From contig JAWPGT010000005.1 of the NCBI GenBank assembly GCA_034638255.1, forward strand, positions 310,001-374,000: DNA of 64,000 bases, in the 5' to 3' direction. The position numbers and the translations under genes were made by a program. Below, piece after piece: positions 59,145 through 64,000 of this stretch. Within the stretch, counting starts at the first letter, position 1. Each line of letters starts with the position of its first letter. Under the pieces are notes generated by a model that was not told the origin of the DNA, did not search any database, and worked only from the letters and a program-made list of their open reading frames with translations. This DNA comes from Coprinus comatus. Taxonomy: Eukaryota; Basidiomycota; Agaricomycetes; Agaricales; Agaricaceae.

Positions 59145-62100
59145 ATGGGCTCATTCTTCTCAGCCACAATGCCCCCCAGCTCCCAGCCCCAGCCCCGCCC
59201 CACCCACATCCCCCTCCCTCCTCCACCCACATTCCCCCCCTTCCTTCATACCCCCTCGCCCTCTGCTGACAGCCCCTTTGGCGAAGACGTTCAATCCCCT
59301 TTCCTCCAGTTCTTTACCGCACCCTCCACCCCCCAGCAGCCCCCGTCCCCCGCCGCAGAATACTTCACTCCCCCCTCCTCTCCCTTTGCAGAGATTCCCC
59401 CCAGTCCTCAAAACGCAACAGCCGTTCCGGTTTCTCCGCCTCCCCATCCTTCCCTACCACAGCTACCTCCAAACTTTGCCCCAAATCCCGCAAGCTCATA
59501 CATCTCCCCAAGCCCCCTTGGCACGGACGACGTGTACCCAATCACCGTCGACATTATCAACGATCTTATTCTTGACGATGGCAGTCTCACCCCCCTTGAG
59601 AAGGTCTATCTCTTCTGCAGGAGCAAACAGCAGGTCCATCGATCATTTATTGTCAAAAATATGCCCAGCCTTCTCCAGGATGTTCCACCCCAGGAGGCCG
59701 TGGAGTATGTTCTTCCCCTCTTTCGTGACCTTGTACTCGACCCTGGTAAGCCTTGAACCGTGCTTTTTTTTTTTCACCGCTGACCATAGTTTACAGACGA
59801 GTCCGTGAAGGAGGATTTTAGTCGTACCATAGGCGAGGTTATGTGGTGGTTTCTTACAGTCTGTTTGTTTCTCACCGTTCGTTAACTTGCGCTGATCCTC
59901 CACATCTAGCATTGTCAGGTATTTACAGACCAGTTGCACATGGGCGGTGGTGATGCCATACCCCCTGTCCAGATGCACTTTCAGACTTTCACACCGTTAT
60001 TGGGCTCGTTAATGTTGTGCAGTAATGGTAATATCAGTGAGCTTGCCAGATGTTCCGTGATCAAAGTCCTCGAACGAATCAAAAGCGCCGATGATCGTGA
60101 CGCTCTGCTTCAAGACCACAAGCTCCGACCCCCACTGCCCTCGGAAAACCTTTGGAAGCCTCCTGCACCTGATTACGCTCTCGACGATCCCGAAATTGAA
60201 GAGCAGGATCCTGATATCGGTGTCTTCGGACCGGACGCAAGGGTTCTTGTGAAACAGGAAATCATGTCTGCAATCGTTTACGGCCTCGGTCGTCTCGACG
60301 TGACGTGGGAGGAAGATCAAATTGTACCTACAGAAGGACAAACCTTTCAGGACCGTCGCACATGGTTGGAAGGTCAAACTGGTGACGGTGTTCAGGTGGT
60401 GTCCCCGGGGCTTTCGCGCCAAGATGTAAATGGTGTGAACACATCCACCGGCCTAGAGGCTCTACCGTCTGACAACATTGTAAAAGAACAGCCAATCAAC
60501 CCTTACTTTCCACTTGTTCCGAATACCTATTCTACTCTTTCGTCGACATCATCAACCCCTTCTCCTGGCAACTCTTCGGACTCCTCCTCCCACTCATCTC
60601 CAATCGTTCTTGGTCTGTCTCATAATACTTATACCTTGTCTCTGGATGCCTTGCCTGTCAACACGCATTTACCTTCCGTTCCCAAGGAACAAGTTAATTC
60701 ACAACCCATTTCTTCCGGGTCACTTAATAAAGATAGGGTTCGCTGCACTGGGCCCAGAACAAATTTGTATTCTTTGTCAAAACCATTACTCCTCATTCGC
60801 CCTCCTAGTCAACAAGATACACCTTTGGCGCATCAAATTAGCTTAGGTACTATGATACATGATGAAGAGGAGGATATTTATTATGATGAACAAGTCACAA
60901 ATGGACGCTGGTCGACGATGAGGTTAATTGCTGCTATTGCATCTAATGGTTGGTCCATCAATAATTTTTGAACTTTTACTAAGTAAGCATTTGATGTACA
61001 GGGACGGCGGATCCGGAAACCGAGGTTTACTTTATCCGAGAAGTCAAAAGGTCAATCAAGGATACCGTATTTTGGGTTAGACGTGAGGCTGCCTTTGCTG
61101 TTGGGGCGCTTGCTCGAGTTGTTCCTGTTGAATTTATCATCAGCGAATTGGTGCGCTTGTTTACTTCATCCTTTGATGTACTTACTGATGATGTTCATAC
61201 CCAGATTCCTATATTTGATCAACTTGTGCTTGATCCACACCCAGATGTCCGTCAAAGTATTCTATTCTCACTTCCTCCGTTGGCTACACGTCTTGATTAC
61301 GATCGGAAGCGAGAGCTTGTCGAGCGGACTATGACGGCATTAGTGCAGGACACTGATACGATGGTCCGAGAGAGCGCACTCGACACACTGTCAGAAACGA
61401 TTTATGCATTCCACATGGATCCACTAGGGCCACCTGAGTTTCTCATGCAGATGTTCCTTGGCCGTAAGGATGACGTTCGTGTTCGTAGTGGTTACCAAAT
61501 CGCAGATTTCGTCATACGTCCGCCCCTGGAGCATTTTTACCTAGATACCAAAAGACCATTGACTTTGGCGTTTGGTTTCCCAGCTGTTACGCTGACCTTG
61601 GGGAGAAATCGATGGGAAGAGCTTAGATCCGCTTACGCTGATCTTTCTCTGAATCGTATGGGTGAGGTAAAGCGTACTCTGGCAGCTGGCTTGGGTGAAA
61701 TAGCCAAAGTCATTGGAGCCGAGCATTGTCGCAACGACCTTATCCAAGTTTGGTGGGATTTTCTTAAATGCAAGGATAGCGCCACTAGAATACGAGCGAT
61801 AGAAAACATTGACACACTCGTCAGTGTTGTTGGTCGACATTTTGGTTTGACGTTGTGGGAAGGTGTGTTGGAGAGTTGGCAGGCCGGCATTTTCTCCGGA
61901 TGGAGGGAACGCAAAATTATCCTTCTGGCGTTGCCGACGCTGCCTCAAAAAATGGGAAATGACGTATTAACTTTAATCAAAGGAATAGAAACACTAGCCT
62001 TGAACGACACTGTTGAGGGAGTGCGCGAGGTCGCAATTCACTTGGTAGGCATTCTTCTCCCTTGATTTACATGGCAACTGATTTTTTGTTCCATCCCTGG

Positions 62101-62789
62101 TACATAGCTTCCTCAAGTTCTCGGGCTCCTTACCCCTCGCTCTGATCTCCTTGATGGACTTCGAGCAGACATTTCACAGCTTGCTTTTTCGACATTCCGC
62201 AGGAGAATGACGTACGTATATATTTTCTTTCACCCATCATATATATTACCTACAATTTACAATATAGCTTTGCGTCGTGTCAAACCTCCATTTTTCTGGC
62301 TTCTATTGCGTCTGGGCAGAAACCAATGACATCTATAACAGAGGACATGTTACAGGGAATCGTCACGTTGGCGAAGGATGCTGTTGCCGATGTAAGGATT
62401 AGTGTTGCTCGCTTTGTCCGTGAAGTTTATGGTATGTCCCCTCCGATATATAAATAGCATATTTGATACACTAACATTTGATAGATGCATTTGTGCGGGA
62501 AACTGAACCTATTCCTGGCGTATTCGCCAACTTGATATCCGATCTCTCTACTGATACCTCCCTGGCTGTCACGACTTTTATGCCCCAACTACCAATTACC
62601 GCTACTCACGTGTCGGATGAAACTACACTGAGAAGATCAAGGCATATATCTAGACCTCCTTATTCTTGTTCAAATTCTGATGATTCCATCTCGACTTTTG
62701 GTGACATTGAAATGGCCGGGGTTGGCGAGAATGATGCTAGTCGGACTTTGCCAGGCTCCATGGATAAGTCCATTGTACAAGCAAATTGA
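59145..62789 (+). CDS. PP4R1-like HEAT-repeat regulatory subunit of a PP2A/PP4-type phosphatase
   Basis: Large HEAT-repeat protein related to regulatory subunit 1 of protein phosphatase 4. ATG 59145 begins MGSFFSATMPPSSQPQPRPT; a second Met at 59169 is possible. About 115 residues of Pro/Ser-rich sequence precede the helical region, which starts near LILDDGSLTPLEKVYLFCRS. HEAT-type helices include QEAVEYVLPLFRDLVLDPDE, LVLDPHPDVRQSILFSLPPL, VKRTLAAGLGEIAKVIGAEH and KDSATRIRAIENIDTLVSVV. The region IPIFDQLVLDPHPDVR resembles PP4R1. A low-complexity insert lies at about 60,400-60,850. The acidic or Ser-rich tail ends SMDKSIVQAN, stop 62787-62789. The phosphatase partner is inferred from the family. 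Confidence 0.85.
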
Positions 62790-63433
62790 TCAGGAGGAAG
62801 ACTTGGATATCATCAAGTTCCCAGAGGTATTTTTGAGTGTGGGTAATCATATCTTCTGATTGGCAAGCTTGTTAGGAGAAGGTTTAAGAAACACCGCGTC
62901 CTCCATTTTCTTTATATAATCTATATTTTTTGTTTCCTGCATTTTTCCTCGTTCCGTCTATACGTTACCTTTAGTCCTTATACCAACATTTAATATAAAC
63001 CTAATTTTTCAACCGACGATTGCCTCTCATCCACATCTATACTGTAGTTTATCCGCCCATCACAGTGTCCATCACAACAGAAGTGTGACACGAGGATCAA
63101 CATCTTGATGCATTGATATGTACTAGAGACTTTTGGGAGATAAGGCGGTACACACTTACAGGTGGTACTTGTCAGGCGCCAGAATTCATCTCTCAAACTA
63201 TACAGAGACTTCCGAGCAGAGCTCGCTGGGACCTTCCTTCCTCTCTTTCCACTCGGGCCTGTTTTGTCTTCGGCCCTGCATCTACTTCCGGCTTCCGAGA
63301 GTCACAAAACCTGCTCCTAGTTAGTGTCCCCATTTAAATTAGTTTCCCAGTTCTGCGAACTTCCTCTCGTTTTGGTCCAACACCGTCTTTCTACCTTCTC
63401 CCTCCACACCAGAGGCCCTCAGCTCATGAAAAT
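62790..63433. other. Intergenic, promoter of the right-edge gene
   Basis: About 640 bp between tandem plus-strand genes. The PP4R1 3' region is T-rich. The stretch before the next gene is pyrimidine-rich, with CTCTCGTTTTGG, CTTTCTACCTTCTCCCTCC and an upstream ATG at 63426. No gene was seen. Confidence 0.5.
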
Positions 63434-63443
63434 ATGGACGTGA
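63426..63443 (+). promoter_or_regulatory. Short upstream ORF overlapping the next start codon
   Basis: ATGAAAATATGGACGTGA encodes MKIWT and overlaps the presumed start codon at 63434 in a different frame. It could dampen translation if the mRNA begins upstream of it. Confidence 0.45.
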
Positions 63444-64000
63444 ACTTGGCACTCAAAAAACTGCATCTCAAGGCATTTCGCTACATCTTACTGGGTAAGA
63501 CTAACCGACTGCTGCAGACATAGAAACTTACGACTGGTCATCCAGTCATTTTTCTCGTCTGTAATGCAGTGATCGCAAGTGTTGCGATATGGAATCTAGG
63601 ACTTGTTCGCAGTCGTATGACTAATAGTATGCCATATTTGCCACTGCTTTGACTATTGTCGTGGCTGAATCCGAGCGTAGATGCTCTGCAGGGGATAGAT
63701 GCTTTCTTGACTTTTGTTGCTACTTCTGGATTACTTCTTGTTTTCTCTGTGTAGGTCACACTCTACCAAGTTCTTAAGTTGATCCAGGAAAGCTAATTGC
63801 TGTGTATAATAGGGCATTTGTTGAGCTTGCTCAACAGTCTTGGCTTATTGGAAGGGTGTGGTTTGAGTCTTGCTGGTCCTGCTTATGGACTTTGATGTAC
63901 TTCCGTGAGACCTAATTTTCTGGGTCGTCTAACAACCCATTAATATGTCTCCCACAGCTGGAGCAGTAGCATTGACTGTTGCTGCGTCCCACCTAGACTG
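63434..64000 (+). CDS. Multi-pass small membrane protein, MARVEL-like (3' end outside window)
   Basis: Predicted small tetraspan membrane protein of a type frequent in basidiomycetes, often annotated as MARVEL-domain-like. ATG 63434 begins MDVNLALKKLHLKAFRYILL. The following exons give VIFLVCNAVIASVAIWNLGL, then ALQGIDAFLTFVATSGLLLV, AFVELAQQSWLIGRVWFESC and WTLMYFPGAVALTVAASHLD, four hydrophobic segments with short loops. The donor CCGTGAG near 63,906 was chosen because it keeps the frame into the next exon. The gene runs off the right edge. No function can be assigned. Confidence 0.6.

Overview
The window is nuclear DNA from a basidiomycete fungus, most likely a mushroom-forming Agaricomycete. 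Genes are packed about one per 2.7 kb on both strands and broken by many short introns of about 45-65 bases. They include families typical of that group: a DUF6533 membrane protein, a membrane-anchored GH5 exo-glucanase, a GH55 exo-glucanase and a SOG2-type RAM component. I see no transposon, rRNA, tRNA, CRISPR array or viral remnant.

Layout. 1-10.1 kb is the accessory-like part: a GH55 exo-beta-1,3-glucanase cut by the left edge, a DUF6533 membrane protein, an NmrA-like protein and a type II membrane GH5 glucanase. 10.6-25.6 kb holds EAF1/VID21 (NuA4), mitochondrial D-lactate dehydrogenase, the NOT4 ubiquitin ligase, cytosolic tryptophanyl-tRNA synthetase and a LOG-family phosphoribohydrolase. 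25.7-38.4 kb holds twinfilin, a VAC1/rabenosyn-type FYVE protein, MOT1 and a JmjC/cupin-8 protein. 38.6-48.8 kb holds SOG2, PAN2, a small four-exon PDCD5 homologue, PIG-H and a FAR-17a/AIG1-like protein. 49.6-64 kb holds an MCH1-like MFS transporter, argininosuccinate lyase, an Sso1-type syntaxin, a small AN1 zinc-finger protein, cytosolic aspartate aminotransferase, a PP4R1-like HEAT protein and the 5' part of a small membrane protein cut by the right edge.

Most genes are conserved housekeeping genes in transcription, mRNA decay, trafficking and amino-acid metabolism. Five pairs are divergent over short shared promoters (38 to 294 bp), and several neighbours are separated by 67-150 bp. Gene structures were joined by hand from splice signals plus family reading frames, so individual splice sites can be wrong by a few bases.

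I found no convincing undescribed multi-gene system. The most useful observations are: single-base reading-frame breaks in two conserved enzymes (TrpRS near 22,973 and argininosuccinate lyase near 53,207), each explained by one missing G; two introns that are multiples of three without stops (51 bp in TrpRS, 54 bp inside the syntaxin SNARE motif); a GC-AG intron in the GH55 gene; a 38-bp gap between the start codons of twinfilin and the FYVE gene; and a shared 14-mer containing the palindrome TGACGTCA, once in the argininosuccinate lyase/transporter promoter and once between the aminotransferase and PP4R1 genes.
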